DNA of 64,000 nucleotides from Acinetobacter calcoaceticus DSM 30006 = CIP 81.8. GTDB taxonomy: Bacteria; Pseudomonadota; Gammaproteobacteria; Pseudomonadales; Moraxellaceae. Position numbers and translations under genes: made by a program. The stretch's first letter is position 1. Each line of letters opens with the position of its first letter. The notes under the pieces were generated by a model, which was given only the letters and a program-made list of their open reading frames with translations, did no database searches and had not been told where the DNA came from. Shown in pieces: positions 46,295 through 56,065 of the stretch. The stretch lies in the NCBI RefSeq assembly GCF_000368965.1, contig NZ_KB849780.1:1550145-1614144 (forward strand). The letters run 5' to 3'.

Positions 46295-47289
46295 ATTCTC
46301 TCTCCAATAAGGCTATAGCAAGTTTCATGACTATGTACGTTTGATTGTCGTGATATGAGAAAAGAACCCTGCCCTAAACCATTCTGGTTATTCTTAGTTA
46401 GACAAATAGGTTGTATTTCTGACTCATCCAATACGAGTCGAAGATCTATCGATAAAGTTGGACTACACCAAGTTTCTACAATTTTTTTTAATTTTAAACT
46501 TAACTCTTGATTTGGGAGGAAATTTAAATATTGCTGACGCTTTAGTGGTCCAATCTGGATTTCAATTTTTCCATCAATTTGTTGAATGGTTTCCCCACAA
46601 AACGTATTAATGCCAAGTAAGCTCGGCTGACTTCCACCTAAAGTCGTTAATTGATCACTCGCCAACTTAAAAGATTCTTGTATAAACTCTTTAATCGTAA
46701 TTTCATGCTTAAAAATACAGGACAGCATCGTTTTTAATGCATGAACTGTATTATTCTGGCCCTGCATTAATCCAGAAAACTCTGCAAAATAGTCATCAAG
46801 CTCTGTTTGCTGATGTTGGGAGCGTACATAGCCATTCAATGCATGCAGAATATCTAAATAATCGTTTTTATACTCAGTCTCATATCGAATCGGTAAATTA
46901 TATGTAATGCTGGACTCTACATATTGAGCAGTAAGCTTATGGTTAAATAAGCTCAGAAACTCTTTAGTTTCGGCTCTTTGCTGACGTGGGGCCTGTTTAA
47001 TCTTATTCGTATATGTATAAGGTAAAGCACCTTGTATGCCAGTAAGACCAACAATTAAATTCGTGATATAAACCCTTTCGTCCGTTAATTCTAAATTTTC
47101 AATTTCTGTAGCAGGAAAATTTAAATTAAAGGATGTCTCAAACTTGAAATGATCACTCCAAGATGAACCAACCGCACGACTTGAATCGTGCCTTAATAGA
47201 CGTGTTGCTTGAATAAATTCAAAAGACTTTGGCTTTGTAAACAGCTCAGCTGTTATAGAAGAGTCTTGCCACCAACGTTCTGACTGCAT
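46291..47289 (-). CDS. tssG: T6SS baseplate protein TssG
   Basis: 332 residues starting MQSERWWQDSSITAELFTKPKSFEFIQATRLL, the typical TssG (VasB/ImpH) N-terminus. NLIVGLTGIQGALPYTYT and the C-terminal LPNQELSLKLKKIVE fit the family. Two TssF and one TssG make the baseplate wedge. Its start overlaps the tssF end by 37 bp and its stop overlaps asaB by 4 bp. Confidence 0.93.
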   Translation of the reverse strand: MQSERWWQDSSITAELFTKPKSFEFIQATRLLRHDSSRAVGSSWSDHFKFETSFNLNFPATEIENLELTDERVYITNLIVGLTGIQGALPYTYTNKIKQAPRQQRAETKEFLSLFNHKLTAQYVESSITYNLPIRYETEYKNDYLDILHALNGYVRSQHQQTELDDYFAEFSGLMQGQNNTVHALKTMLSCIFKHEITIKEFIQESFKLASDQLTTLGGSQPSLLGINTFCGETIQQIDGKIEIQIGPLKRQQYLNFLPNQELSLKLKKIVETWCSPTLSIDLRLVLDESEIQPICLTKNNQNGLGQGSFLISRQSNVHSHETCYSLIGERI

Positions 47290-49064
47290 TGGTATAACTC
47301 CTGCTGAGATGAATAATCCTTAACAACCAAATCAACGAAACTATTAATTTGAACCTTTAAATTAAAAACACGACTTAACAATTGGCTAAAAATGTATAGG
47401 CTATGCCCTCTGAATACAGATGAATCAATTTGCAACTCAGCCTTCACGCCCCTTACAAACATTGGGAATGGTTTACCATCTACTAGTTTGTGAGTAAGTG
47501 AAAATTCAAGATGTTTAATTGATTCAATAATTAGATAATTTTCTTTTGATAACGGTAAGTTATATAAAGCAAGTAACTCTTTAATATGAGATACGGCATC
47601 ACCTTTCATTAAAGCCAAACTATTTAATGAAAGGTGTGAAATTACACGCCACTGCTCAGTCTGGCTTTGTCCAAATTGATAAGGTTTAGTCGGTCTTTTT
47701 AAAACAATGGCACGTCTGGCCAAACTACTATCATTTAAGTTCAATATATTATTAGACTGCCCTAATGCTTCATGTGGCAAGTCACGATTTGAACATAATA
47801 ATTTTGTACTAATAAAATCTGAACGTGTTGAAGAAGGATTTAAATTTTTAGAAATAATTGAATATCCCATTTCAACAAAATTTGGTTGTAGTTTTTGATA
47901 GTTTACCGAATAGAAAAAGCGGGCCTTGTCCGCATGGTAGTGGCTCATCGCAAAAAAAGGCAGCACCGGAACATAGCTTTCTTCGTGACTAGTTTTTTCA
48001 CGCACCATATTCATTTCAGTAATTGAATAGACTTGATAAAACTCAGGATGATGTGCATCTGTAATTAATGGATATTCTAATTGCTTGTGTACGATTTTTT
48101 GAGGTTCAGCATATTTTTCAAATAAATTAATGACTGGAGTAGTAAACAATTTAAAATTAGCGACATTTAATTCAGAATAATTTCGAACTACGGCTTGATC
48201 ATTTAAATTTAATTTAAAATGGATAAGCAGTTCAAAATCATTCTCTTCTAGAGATAGATTCTTTAAAAAGTCTAAATCTAGCTTAAGATAATTGAATTTT
48301 TCAGGAAAACAAAAATACTCCATCAGCAAACGATAAGCATGATGAGTATGTTGATCGAGTGGCAATAGACTTTCTTGCTCTGAAAAACCAGTTAACTCAA
48401 ATGGATTTTTATCCAGCGCTACAACTTTCTGCCCTATTCTGATGGCAAAAGTTGTTTCCTTCTTAAAAATACTGTCTAGTACTTGAAGCGGAAAATTAGA
48501 AATTGCATCTAAATAAATAGGAAGCTTTTCATTTATTAAACATAAATGAGCATGGTTAAAAATTTCAAACTTAAAAGTTAAAGTCGCATTTTGACTTAAA
48601 TGCATATGTGCACTAGGTGTACTTTTGAACTCTAGCGCTTGCAAACTTATCGGGAGTAATTTGATTTCTTGCGTGGTATTAAACTCACACTGAACACCTT
48701 TAAAACTGCGAGACTTCAAGACTGTGTGTGCAGGAACAATATGTGCTTCTGTGAGCTGCTTTATTTTATTTATATCTTCGAAACTTACCACCGAACAAGC
48801 AGGAAAGTGACGCAAGTATTGAGGAAACATCACCTCAAATAAAGAACGTGTAAATACGTCATAACTATCAGCAAGTTTTTTATCAATGCGAGCAGCAATT
48901 AATGAAAACGCCTGTATGAGACGCTCAATATGCGGGTCATCAATCTGCTCTTGATTTAAAGATAAGCGCTGAGCAATTTTCGGATATTTTTGGGCAAATT
49001 CACGAGATTGCTGACCAAATTCCTGTAGTTGTTTTTCGTAAAACGGTAAAAGCTCTTCTATCAC
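47253..49064 (-). CDS. tssF: T6SS baseplate protein TssF
   Basis: 603 residues starting MIEELLPFYEKQLQEFGQQSREFAQKYPKIAQRL, the conserved TssF (VasA/ImpG) opening, followed by DPHIERLIQAFSLIAARI. The C-terminal half has RRAIVLKRPTKPYQFG and VRGVKAELQIDSSVFRG. Normal family length. It overlaps tssG at its 3' end and follows tssE by 16 bp. Confidence 0.95.
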   Translation of the reverse strand: MIEELLPFYEKQLQEFGQQSREFAQKYPKIAQRLSLNQEQIDDPHIERLIQAFSLIAARIDKKLADSYDVFTRSLFEVMFPQYLRHFPACSVVSFEDINKIKQLTEAHIVPAHTVLKSRSFKGVQCEFNTTQEIKLLPISLQALEFKSTPSAHMHLSQNATLTFKFEIFNHAHLCLINEKLPIYLDAISNFPLQVLDSIFKKETTFAIRIGQKVVALDKNPFELTGFSEQESLLPLDQHTHHAYRLLMEYFCFPEKFNYLKLDLDFLKNLSLEENDFELLIHFKLNLNDQAVVRNYSELNVANFKLFTTPVINLFEKYAEPQKIVHKQLEYPLITDAHHPEFYQVYSITEMNMVREKTSHEESYVPVLPFFAMSHYHADKARFFYSVNYQKLQPNFVEMGYSIISKNLNPSSTRSDFISTKLLCSNRDLPHEALGQSNNILNLNDSSLARRAIVLKRPTKPYQFGQSQTEQWRVISHLSLNSLALMKGDAVSHIKELLALYNLPLSKENYLIIESIKHLEFSLTHKLVDGKPFPMFVRGVKAELQIDSSVFRGHSLYIFSQLLSRVFNLKVQINSFVDLVVKDYSSQQELYQCSQNVGGKTLL

Positions 49065-49080
49065 AACACACCCACTACGC

Positions 49081-49557
49081 CTAGGTTCTCGCCGAAATTA
49101 CATATTGTTGCGTTGTCGGTTTTAACAATGCATCAAAAACGACAGGTTCATACAGTGGATGAATATTTAGATAAGCCTGAATGCTTAAACACAATGCCCC
49201 CATATTATGTCCATCCAACAACATCTCTACCCGTATTTGTCTTAATCTAGGCTCATGAGCTGCAATTGATTGTTCAATTGATTGGCAAATCTTGTCTCGA
49301 TCTAGCGGGTTTGCTGTAGAAAGCCCCACAAAATCAATAATCCCGAACTGAAGTATAGATTTTTTAACTAGCGGATAATCATCGACCACGTGGTCCAATT
49401 TAGCGACCCGACTATTCAGCAAGTCTTCTAAATCTTTCGCTACCGATTCTCTTAATTGCTGAATAGAGAGACCTTTTGCATAATCTTCACTTTCAGGAAT
49501 TAAACGATCAAACAAAGTTGAACGAAATCCGTATGGATAAAGCCGATCTAAATTCAT
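49081..49557 (-). CDS. tssE: T6SS baseplate protein TssE (gp25-like)
   Basis: 158 residues with the gp25 fold: YGFRSTLFDRLIPE at the N-terminus, DLEDLLNSRVAKLD, and EPRLRQIRVEMLL near the C-terminus, containing the conserved E-P-R. It nucleates sheath assembly on the baseplate. It lies 78 bp after hcp. Confidence 0.93.
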   Translation of the reverse strand: MNLDRLYPYGFRSTLFDRLIPESEDYAKGLSIQQLRESVAKDLEDLLNSRVAKLDHVVDDYPLVKKSILQFGIIDFVGLSTANPLDRDKICQSIEQSIAAHEPRLRQIRVEMLLDGHNMGALCLSIQAYLNIHPLYEPVVFDALLKPTTQQYVISART

Positions 49558-49635
49558 TCGAGTTCACAACAAGCATGCTTAAAGACAGCAGAGGCTAACT
49601 TTATGTCAGCCTCCACCAAATATTCACTTAAATAA

Positions 49636-50139
49636 TTATGCTGCGTAAGAAGCAGTATTATTAGAAAGTGACCATTTCTTAGTAACAGCACCTTTTGCAG
49701 TACCGTTAATATCTTGTTGGTTATATGTCCACTCAACAGCTGCGTATTTCAAACCAAACGCTTCAGTTGGAACACCTTCTTCGTTAACTGTTGGAGTTAC
49801 ACTAGAAACAAGAACATGCTTCAATTTAATTTGTAAGTACTTGATGCGTTTGTCGCCATTCGCACGATAAAAATCAATTTGTACTTCATCAAATGTATAA
49901 CCAGCTGAACATGCTTCCCATAATTTCGGGCTAGTTGCATCTAGGTCTTTAATAAAAAGCATATCTGAATGTTCAACACGTTCAGCAGTATGGCCACCAA
50001 CACTACTTGAAGTAGCAGATTTTGGTTGACGAATGTTGTGAGACCAAGAGTTAACTTCTAACCAGCCTTTGTGCTCAGAATCACGAGACTCGCCATCAAC
50101 TTTATACTTACCGCGAAACTCAACGTATATATCTTTCAT
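49636..50139 (-). CDS. hcp: T6SS tube protein Hcp (TssD)
   Basis: 167 residues. KDIYVEFRGKYKVDGESRDSEHKGWLEVNSWSHN is a classical Hcp opening, with SDMLFIKDLDATSPKLWEACSAG following. Hcp hexamers stack to form the inner tube and are secreted. The gene follows tssC by 49 bp and has AGGAAAG upstream of its ATG. High expression is expected. Confidence 0.96.
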   Translation of the reverse strand: MKDIYVEFRGKYKVDGESRDSEHKGWLEVNSWSHNIRQPKSATSSSVGGHTAERVEHSDMLFIKDLDATSPKLWEACSAGYTFDEVQIDFYRANGDKRIKYLQIKLKHVLVSSVTPTVNEEGVPTEAFGLKYAAVEWTYNQQDINGTAKGAVTKKWSLSNNTASYAA

Positions 50140-50188
50140 TTAGAACTTTCCTATTTTTAATTTAAAGTTATTCTTTCGCTGACCTTTA

Positions 50189-51670
50189 TTAATTTGAGGA
50201 CTGAGGTAACTCAGTGACAAGTCGTAAAGAAACTGACAACTCATCCAGCTGGAAGTGTGGTCGTAAGAAAACCACAGACTTGTAGTGACCTGGTTGAGCA
50301 GGATCTTCTACAACTTTTACAGACGCTTCACGTAAAGGGTATTGAGCTTTCGCTTCTTGAGAAGCACCATCATCTAGTAATACATACTGTGACAACCACT
50401 CATTTAAGAATGCTTCAACATTTCCAGCAGAAGCAAAGCTACCCACTTTATCTCTCATCATTGCTTTTAAATAATGAGCAATACGTGAAACGGCCATGAT
50501 GTACTGAATTTGACTTGATAAAGCAGAATTAGCATTTGCTGTATCATTGTCATATTTTTTAGGTTTTTGAGTTGATTGCGCGCCAAAAAAAGCAGCGTAA
50601 TCCGTATTTTTACAATGCACTAAAGGAATAAAGCCCAAATCACTTAATTCTTTTTCACGGCGATCAGTAATCGCAATTTCTGTTGGGCACTTGAATACCA
50701 CTTCGCCATCTTGTGTTTTAAACGTATGAACTGGCAAGCCTTCTACTAGACCACCACCTTCAACACCACGAATTGCAGCACACCAACCATGCATATCAAA
50801 TGCATTTGTTAAACGCGTACCGAAAGCATAAGCAGCATTCATCCACAAATATTCGTTGTGGTTTGCACCTGAAACATCTTCAGCAAAGTTAAACCCTTCT
50901 GTAGCTGTTCCTTCTTTTGGATGGTAAGGAAGACGACCAAGCACATGCGGCAATGTTAATGCGACATAACGAGAGTCTTCACTGTCACGGAATGAACGCC
51001 ATTGAACATATTCAGCCGTTTCGAAGATTTTTGAAACATCTCTAGGGCGATCAATATCTGTAAATGACTCAAGACCCAAAATGCTTGGGCTAGCAGCTGA
51101 AACAAATGGTGCGTGAGCTGCTGCTGCTACATGAGAGATTTGCTCAAGCAAATACATATCAGAAGGCGTACGGTCAAACTCAAAATCACCAATGAGTGCT
51201 GAATATGGTGCACCACCAAAAGACCCATACTCTTCTTCATAGATTTTTTTGAATAAAGTGCTTTGATCAAAGTCTGTAGCACCTTGGAAATCTTTTACCA
51301 ACTCTTTTTTAGTCGTATTTAACATACGTATTTTAATGAGCGGATTAGATGGTGTTTCTTGACAGAAGTAGTAAAGACCACGCCAAGTTGACTCAATCTT
51401 TTGGAATTGTTCATTGTGCATGATCTGACTTAATTGTTTTGAAATCAGTGCATCAATTTCGGCAATACGCTTATCAATTGATAAAGTCATATTTTCAGAA
51501 ACTGTAATTGTTCCTGCCATTACTTCTTTAGCAAGTTCACCAATTAAGCTTTTTGCACGCGAATGTTCTTCTTCATTTCGGGCAATACGGCTTTCTTCAA
51601 CAATCGAGTCTAAAAGATTAACTTGTTCATTTTCAACAAGTGACATTGCTGCAGATTGAGTATTATTCAT
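50189..51670 (-). CDS. tssC: T6SS sheath protein TssC (VipB)
   Basis: 493 residues from ATG 51670 (MNNTQSAAMSLVENEQVNLLDSI). VipB blocks: EQFQKIESTWRGLYYFCQETP, GDFEFDRTPSDMYLLEQISHVAAAAHAPF and RPHFQLDELSVSLRLVTELP at the C-terminus. With TssB it forms the contractile sheath. The start overlaps the end of tssB by 8 bp, so the pair is translationally coupled. Confidence 0.96.
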   Translation of the reverse strand: MNNTQSAAMSLVENEQVNLLDSIVEESRIARNEEEHSRAKSLIGELAKEVMAGTITVSENMTLSIDKRIAEIDALISKQLSQIMHNEQFQKIESTWRGLYYFCQETPSNPLIKIRMLNTTKKELVKDFQGATDFDQSTLFKKIYEEEYGSFGGAPYSALIGDFEFDRTPSDMYLLEQISHVAAAAHAPFVSAASPSILGLESFTDIDRPRDVSKIFETAEYVQWRSFRDSEDSRYVALTLPHVLGRLPYHPKEGTATEGFNFAEDVSGANHNEYLWMNAAYAFGTRLTNAFDMHGWCAAIRGVEGGGLVEGLPVHTFKTQDGEVVFKCPTEIAITDRREKELSDLGFIPLVHCKNTDYAAFFGAQSTQKPKKYDNDTANANSALSSQIQYIMAVSRIAHYLKAMMRDKVGSFASAGNVEAFLNEWLSQYVLLDDGASQEAKAQYPLREASVKVVEDPAQPGHYKSVVFLRPHFQLDELSVSLRLVTELPQSSN

Positions 51671-52166
51671 GATCAGCCTCCGCACTTAATTTACGGATCT
51701 GATCAGTACTCTTAAGCACTTCGTCAAGTAAGTCTTCTAGACGCTCACTGTTCGAAATCTTATTTCTCAAATCAGTTAAACGCTCACGTGCTTCAACCAG
51801 TTTCTTTAATGGGTCAACCTGTTGAACAACATTTTCTGGGCGAAAATCTTCCATTGACTTAAATGTTAAATCAACTGCAATTCTCCCGCCCTCTTCAGTT
51901 AGCGTATTATCTACCTGAAAAGCTGCTCTTGGAGACAATGACTCCATAACTTCATCAATATTATCTAAGTCGACATTGATGAATTTTTTATCTTTTAATT
52001 TTGTACGTTCAAGCTCAGATGCTGCCGAAAAATCACCCATCACACCAACAACAAATGGTAGTTCCTTCGCTTCTTTTGCATCACCAATTTCAACATCATA
52101 TGTAAGCTGAACACGTGGAGGTCGAATTCGCTGAAGCTTCTTTTGTACGCTTTCTCTCTTAGCCAT
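51663..52166 (-). CDS. tssB: T6SS sheath protein TssB (VipA)
   Basis: 167 residues. The VipA core is clear: RPPRVQLTYDVEIGDAKEAKELPFVVGVMGDFSA, FINVDLDNIDEVMESLSPR and the C-terminal helix LVEARERLTDLRNKIS. It partners TssC in the sheath. It lies 16 bp after asaA and overlaps tssC. Confidence 0.96.
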   Translation of the reverse strand: MAKRESVQKKLQRIRPPRVQLTYDVEIGDAKEAKELPFVVGVMGDFSAASELERTKLKDKKFINVDLDNIDEVMESLSPRAAFQVDNTLTEEGGRIAVDLTFKSMEDFRPENVVQQVDPLKKLVEARERLTDLRNKISNSERLEDLLDEVLKSTDQIRKLSAEADHE

Positions 52167-52182
52167 AAGATTCTATTCCTGA

Positions 52183-52872
52183 TTATTTAATTAAAGGGTC
52201 AAAAGGCGAACTTTTTGATTTATTAACATTGGCTACAGGGGCAGTTTTTTGTTTAACCGCAGTTGCTTTTGCTGGAGTTACTACTCGTTTATTTGCTGTT
52301 CTGGAAGTAGTAACTCTGTTACGTGTTACAGTTTGTTTTTTATAACTTCTTCGTTCGTTATCAACTGAACCACCTTCTGTTGCAGCCCTAACATTTGAAG
52401 TATCAGGTGCAGGCATTGAAGTATGAATATTTTCAATTAACTGTTTAGCGGGTGGGTAAGTTACATCATTGCTTAAATAACGCATTTCCTGACTTCGCAT
52501 TTGCTGCAATGAGTTATTTGCAATGCTTACACCAGATAAAAATAAAACATCTGTTATTAATGAACCGCGTATATTTTGACTTTGCAATTGACTAGCCAAA
52601 TTCACAGCCTTAACTGGTTGATTGGTTTGATAAAAGCGCATGGCTGCTTTAGCTAATAAATCATTTTTTTGAGTCGTATTATCACTATCACAAACTTGCT
52701 TAAAAATATTCAATAGCTCAGGATCATTTTGGCCTTCTGCTAACGGATTCTTTTTAATACAACTTTTTTTAAGTTTTACAGGCTCTAGTTCTGCTGCTTG
52801 AGCACCTGATAGACCGATAATGTTTCCAGTCAGAAAAAGTATCAAAATACTTCGTTTCAACACAACTTTCAT
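52183..52872 (-). CDS. asaA: AsaA, Acinetobacter T6SS periplasmic accessory protein
   Basis: 229 residues with a signal peptide (ILILFLTGNIIGLSGAQAAE). The mature protein has an alpha-helical region (ALAAKAAMRFYQ-like, AVNLASQLQSQNIRGSLITDVLFLSG) and a Thr/Arg/Lys-rich disordered tail (TVTRNRVTTSRTANKRVV). First gene of the T6SS operon, directly ahead of tssB, which is the position of asaA in A. baumannii and A. baylyi. AsaA is reported to act in the periplasm and stabilise TssM. The identification is from position and architecture. Confidence 0.78.
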   Translation of the reverse strand: MKVVLKRSILILFLTGNIIGLSGAQAAELEPVKLKKSCIKKNPLAEGQNDPELLNIFKQVCDSDNTTQKNDLLAKAAMRFYQTNQPVKAVNLASQLQSQNIRGSLITDVLFLSGVSIANNSLQQMRSQEMRYLSNDVTYPPAKQLIENIHTSMPAPDTSNVRAATEGGSVDNERRSYKKQTVTRNRVTTSRTANKRVVTPAKATAVKQKTAPVANVNKSKSSPFDPLIK

Positions 52873-53566
52873 TCCTCTGTTTTCTTATTTATTCAAGGCT
52901 TTACTGAAAAGTTAATATTGAGAAAACATTAAAAAATCAGACTATAAACCTTATATTCAAAAAATTTATGCGCAGTTTATCATATAAACAAACATATTTT
53001 ATATAAAAATCATATCAACTTAAACTAAAAGTAAATAGTTGAGATGGTTATAAAATATAGCTTAATAAAGTTATTCTTATAAAAATATAATATTGTTATT
53101 TTTTGTAATTAAAAATAAGTAATTGATTTTAATCAAATAAATAAAAATAAAAACTGAATGAAAAATTTATTTAAATATCATTCATTTAGTTTTTTTGAAA
53201 CATTTGCTTAACAATATTTAAGTTTATATTAACTACAAGACGCTTCTATTTGGTTACGAACAAACCATCAAAACTTAAAGTAAAAAAGTGCGCTACAAAA
53301 AACCATAAAACTTGTCAAGACTAATCTGTCTATTTAGTATCTTTTTTATTTAACTTTGTGAGAGCAAGTAGAATCAATAAAACTCATAGATTTATGAGTA
53401 ACTATTTTTACTTTAAGGTCAAGTTCTCGGGTGGCTCAAAACTACACTCAATATCAAGAAAATAAACTATTTGGCGTTATAGTTTTAAAGAATATTGCGA
53501 GTTTTTTAAGTTTAGATAAAGGGAAAAAGGCCTTTCACTCAAAAGAATTTTTATTTAAGTATAAAT
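52873..53566. other. Intergenic region with the T6SS operon promoter area
   Basis: 694 bp, very A+T rich, between the T6SS core operon and the payload locus. The reverse-strand T6SS promoter must lie near 52880-53050, but I cannot assign boxes with confidence. A small hairpin (ACTCATA/TATGAGT, 53382-53399) and an AAAGGCCTTT palindrome near 53530 are the only structures noticed. No gene is seen. Confidence 0.5.
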
Positions 53567-54472
53567 TTATATTTTAGACTTCCAATAATTAGCTTTCTCA
53601 GGATTATATTTTAAGCTACTGCTTTCTGCGTAAATATCATATAACAACGCCTTGGCTGATGAATTTCCATTGCGTACAGCCATTTCTGCATATCGTATTG
53701 ACTCATCTAAATTTTGTTTCATACCTGCACCATTATAATATTTAAGAGCAGTATTATATTGCGCTAACGCATGTCCATGATCAGCCGCACGCTTAAACCA
53801 GACAAGTGCTTGAAGCGGATCTTGCTCTACACCCTCACCTCGCTCATAAGCCAAGCCCACATTGTTTTGTGATTCAAGATCTCCCTGTTCAGCAGCTTTT
53901 AATAACCATTTAAAAGATGTTTTGATGTCCTTCTCAACTCCATCACCTATATATAATTGAGCAGCAACTACCGTCTGGGACTGTATGAGTCCTAATTCAG
54001 CAGATCGAATAAAATATTTAAAAGCTTTTGCTCTATCCTGTTTTACATTTAAACCTTTGTAATATGCCAACCCAACATTGTGAATTGCGGAAGGGTTTCC
54101 CTTTTTAGCTCCGTCTTCAAACCACATTAAAGCTTTTTGATCATCTTTTTTTACAGCTTCATTGCCATTTCGATAAATCAGACCTAATTGAAGCATGGCA
54201 TTTGAGGAGCCTAGTTGTGCAGATTTCTCAAATAGTTCCAATGCTTTCTTTTGATCAAATTTTTCACCTTCGCCTCTGGCATACATAGAGGCCAATACAA
54301 AGATAGCATCTGCATCATTTGCTTTTGTGGCCTTTTCCAGATCATGTTTAGACTTGTATTCAGACACATCTTTATAATCTTTAGTCAAAGTTCCGTGAGT
54401 GTATTCTTCTTTCTGTTGACTGCATGCAGATGTTACTAATATTAAAGTAATGACAAACAATCTAAGCTTCAT
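53567..54472 (-). CDS. Sel1-repeat lipoprotein
   Basis: 301 residues from ATG 54472 (MKLRLFVITLILVTSACSQQ, lipobox TSAC). The mature part is made of about six tandem Sel1 (TPR-like) repeats, each with the pattern A..LG..Y..G.GV..D..KA..WF..AA, for example GLAYERGEGVEQDPLQALVWFKRAA. Periplasmic Sel1 proteins often neighbour T6SS toxins and can act as immunity or envelope stress factors. It is the last gene of the payload cluster, 16 bp after the second immunity-like gene, so it is probably cotranscribed. Confidence 0.82.
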   Translation of the reverse strand: MKLRLFVITLILVTSACSQQKEEYTHGTLTKDYKDVSEYKSKHDLEKATKANDADAIFVLASMYARGEGEKFDQKKALELFEKSAQLGSSNAMLQLGLIYRNGNEAVKKDDQKALMWFEDGAKKGNPSAIHNVGLAYYKGLNVKQDRAKAFKYFIRSAELGLIQSQTVVAAQLYIGDGVEKDIKTSFKWLLKAAEQGDLESQNNVGLAYERGEGVEQDPLQALVWFKRAADHGHALAQYNTALKYYNGAGMKQNLDESIRYAEMAVRNGNSSAKALLYDIYAESSSLKYNPEKANYWKSKI

Positions 54473-54488
54473 AAAGCAACCTTTTACT

Positions 54489-55271
54489 TCAAAAATTTTT
54501 CTTATCAAAATAATCTTCTGGATAAGGGTCTTTACCTTTTAAATTTTTTCTATAATCCATAACACTGATGTTGATTCCATCATTAATTAAATAATCATTA
54601 TAAAAATCCTGCTCTTTAGGATCTTCAAAACCTAATTTTTCAAATATTTGTTCAGATAATGTACCAAAATTCTCATACGATTTTCTATAACCAAAATAAT
54701 TTACAAAAGCCATCAATGGAATACAGATAAAAATACTTATAAGTATCCACATTATTAAATATAGAAAAGAGTCCCAAGAGTAATTGAAATCAAAAATGTA
54801 AAAAAGTAAAAGCATTATTGACATCCCTCCCCAACAAATTAGGGTGAAATAATACGTTTGCATAATAATCGCTTTATAGCCCTTTTTTACTGAACGACCC
54901 ATTTCATAGATCATATAAAGCAAACCAGATTTAGGATCAAGAATCGCATAAACCTGATAACGTCCATCAACAGGGCTGTCACTAATTACAGCTATCAGTT
55001 CATCATTTTCTTCAAAACGAACCGTCGTAAATTGCCCTAGTAAAGAATGTTCTTCTATTTCCCCCGTAAAGGTGATGCCATCTTTAGCTTTACCTGCCAT
55101 TACTAGTATAGGAGCGCTGGTAAGCAGCGAACTACTTTCCGCGAGTACACCTGCAAAAGCAGTTCCAGCTGCGATCCCACTCACATTTTGATTTACAGGT
55201 ATTTTGGACTTGGCTTTTTCTAAAGAATGTATTGGGCCTTTAACTAGCTTAAGGTTTAATTTAAGTTCCAC
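54489..55271 (-). CDS. Probable immunity protein, second tandem copy
   Basis: 260 residues. It is strongly similar along its whole length to its upstream neighbour (identical GIAAGTAFAGVLAESSSLLTSAPILVMA and YAILDPKSGLLYMIYEMGRSVK). It has two adjacent transmembrane helices in the middle (FTLICWGGMSIMLLLFYIF and LIMWILISIFICIPLMAFV) and an acidic C-terminal part ending DPYPEDYF. Next to a membrane-active effector, duplicated membrane proteins of this sort most likely protect the producer. Start 2 bp after the first copy's stop. No named family recognised. Confidence 0.75.
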   Translation of the reverse strand: MELKLNLKLVKGPIHSLEKAKSKIPVNQNVSGIAAGTAFAGVLAESSSLLTSAPILVMAGKAKDGITFTGEIEEHSLLGQFTTVRFEENDELIAVISDSPVDGRYQVYAILDPKSGLLYMIYEMGRSVKKGYKAIIMQTYYFTLICWGGMSIMLLLFYIFDFNYSWDSFLYLIMWILISIFICIPLMAFVNYFGYRKSYENFGTLSEQIFEKLGFEDPKEQDFYNDYLINDGINISVMDYRKNLKGKDPYPEDYFDKKNF

Positions 55272-55273
55272 TA

Positions 55274-56065
55274 CTATTCGCTTGTTGTATTTTTACTAAA
55301 ATAATCTTGAGAGTAAGGATCATTACCTTTTAAATTTTTTCTATATTTCATTACACTAATCTGAACACCATCATCAGTTAAAAAATCATTATAAAAATCT
55401 TGCTCTTTAGGATTTTCAAAACCTAATTTTTCAAAAATCTGCTCCGATAACTCCCCGAAATTTTTATAGGATTTACGAAAAGCAAAATAATTAACAAAAG
55501 TCGAAAATAAAATTGATGTAACTAATATTATTAAAATTGAAGAAATTAAATTGATAACAGAATCCCAGTTATAGGAAAAATCAAATATAAAAAAGAGTAC
55601 AATTATAAAAGAAATAATAATCCATGAAATTAAAGAAAAATAGAATATCTGCTTAATAATAGCATTATAGCCCATTTTTACTGAACGGCCCATCTCATAA
55701 ATCATATATAATAAGCCAGACTTCGGGTCGAGGATTGCATAAACTTGATGACGCCCATTCACAGGTTTTTCGCTAATTACAGCAATCAACTCATCATTTT
55801 CTTCAAAACGTGTTGTCGTAAATTGCCCTATTACTGGATATCCATCTATTTCACCTATAAAAGTTATACCATCCTTAGCCTTAGCGGCCATTACCAATAT
55901 AGGTGCACTGGTAAGCAGAGAACTACTTTCCGCGAGTACACCTGCAAAAGCAGTTCCAGCCGCAATTCCACCAATATTCTGTTTAACTGGAATTTTAGAC
56001 TTTGCTTTTTCTAAAGAATGTATTGGGCCTTTAACCAACTTAAGGTTTAATTTTAAATTTTCCAT
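55274..56065 (-). CDS. Probable immunity protein, first tandem copy
   Basis: 263 residues, starting MENLKLNLKLVKGPIHSLEKAKSKI directly after the effector stop (no gap). It has an N-terminal soluble domain, two transmembrane helices (YFSLISWIIISFIIVLFFIF and ISSILIILVTSILFSTFVN) and a C-terminal soluble domain ending DPYSQDYF. It is the paralogue of the following gene; the helices differ most between the copies, while the flanking domains are nearly the same. Inferred cognate immunity to the VasX-like effector at 56066-58855. Confidence 0.78.
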   Translation of the reverse strand: MENLKLNLKLVKGPIHSLEKAKSKIPVKQNIGGIAAGTAFAGVLAESSSLLTSAPILVMAAKAKDGITFIGEIDGYPVIGQFTTTRFEENDELIAVISEKPVNGRHQVYAILDPKSGLLYMIYEMGRSVKMGYNAIIKQIFYFSLISWIIISFIIVLFFIFDFSYNWDSVINLISSILIILVTSILFSTFVNYFAFRKSYKNFGELSEQIFEKLGFENPKEQDFYNDFLTDDGVQISVMKYRKNLKGNDPYSQDYFSKNTTSE

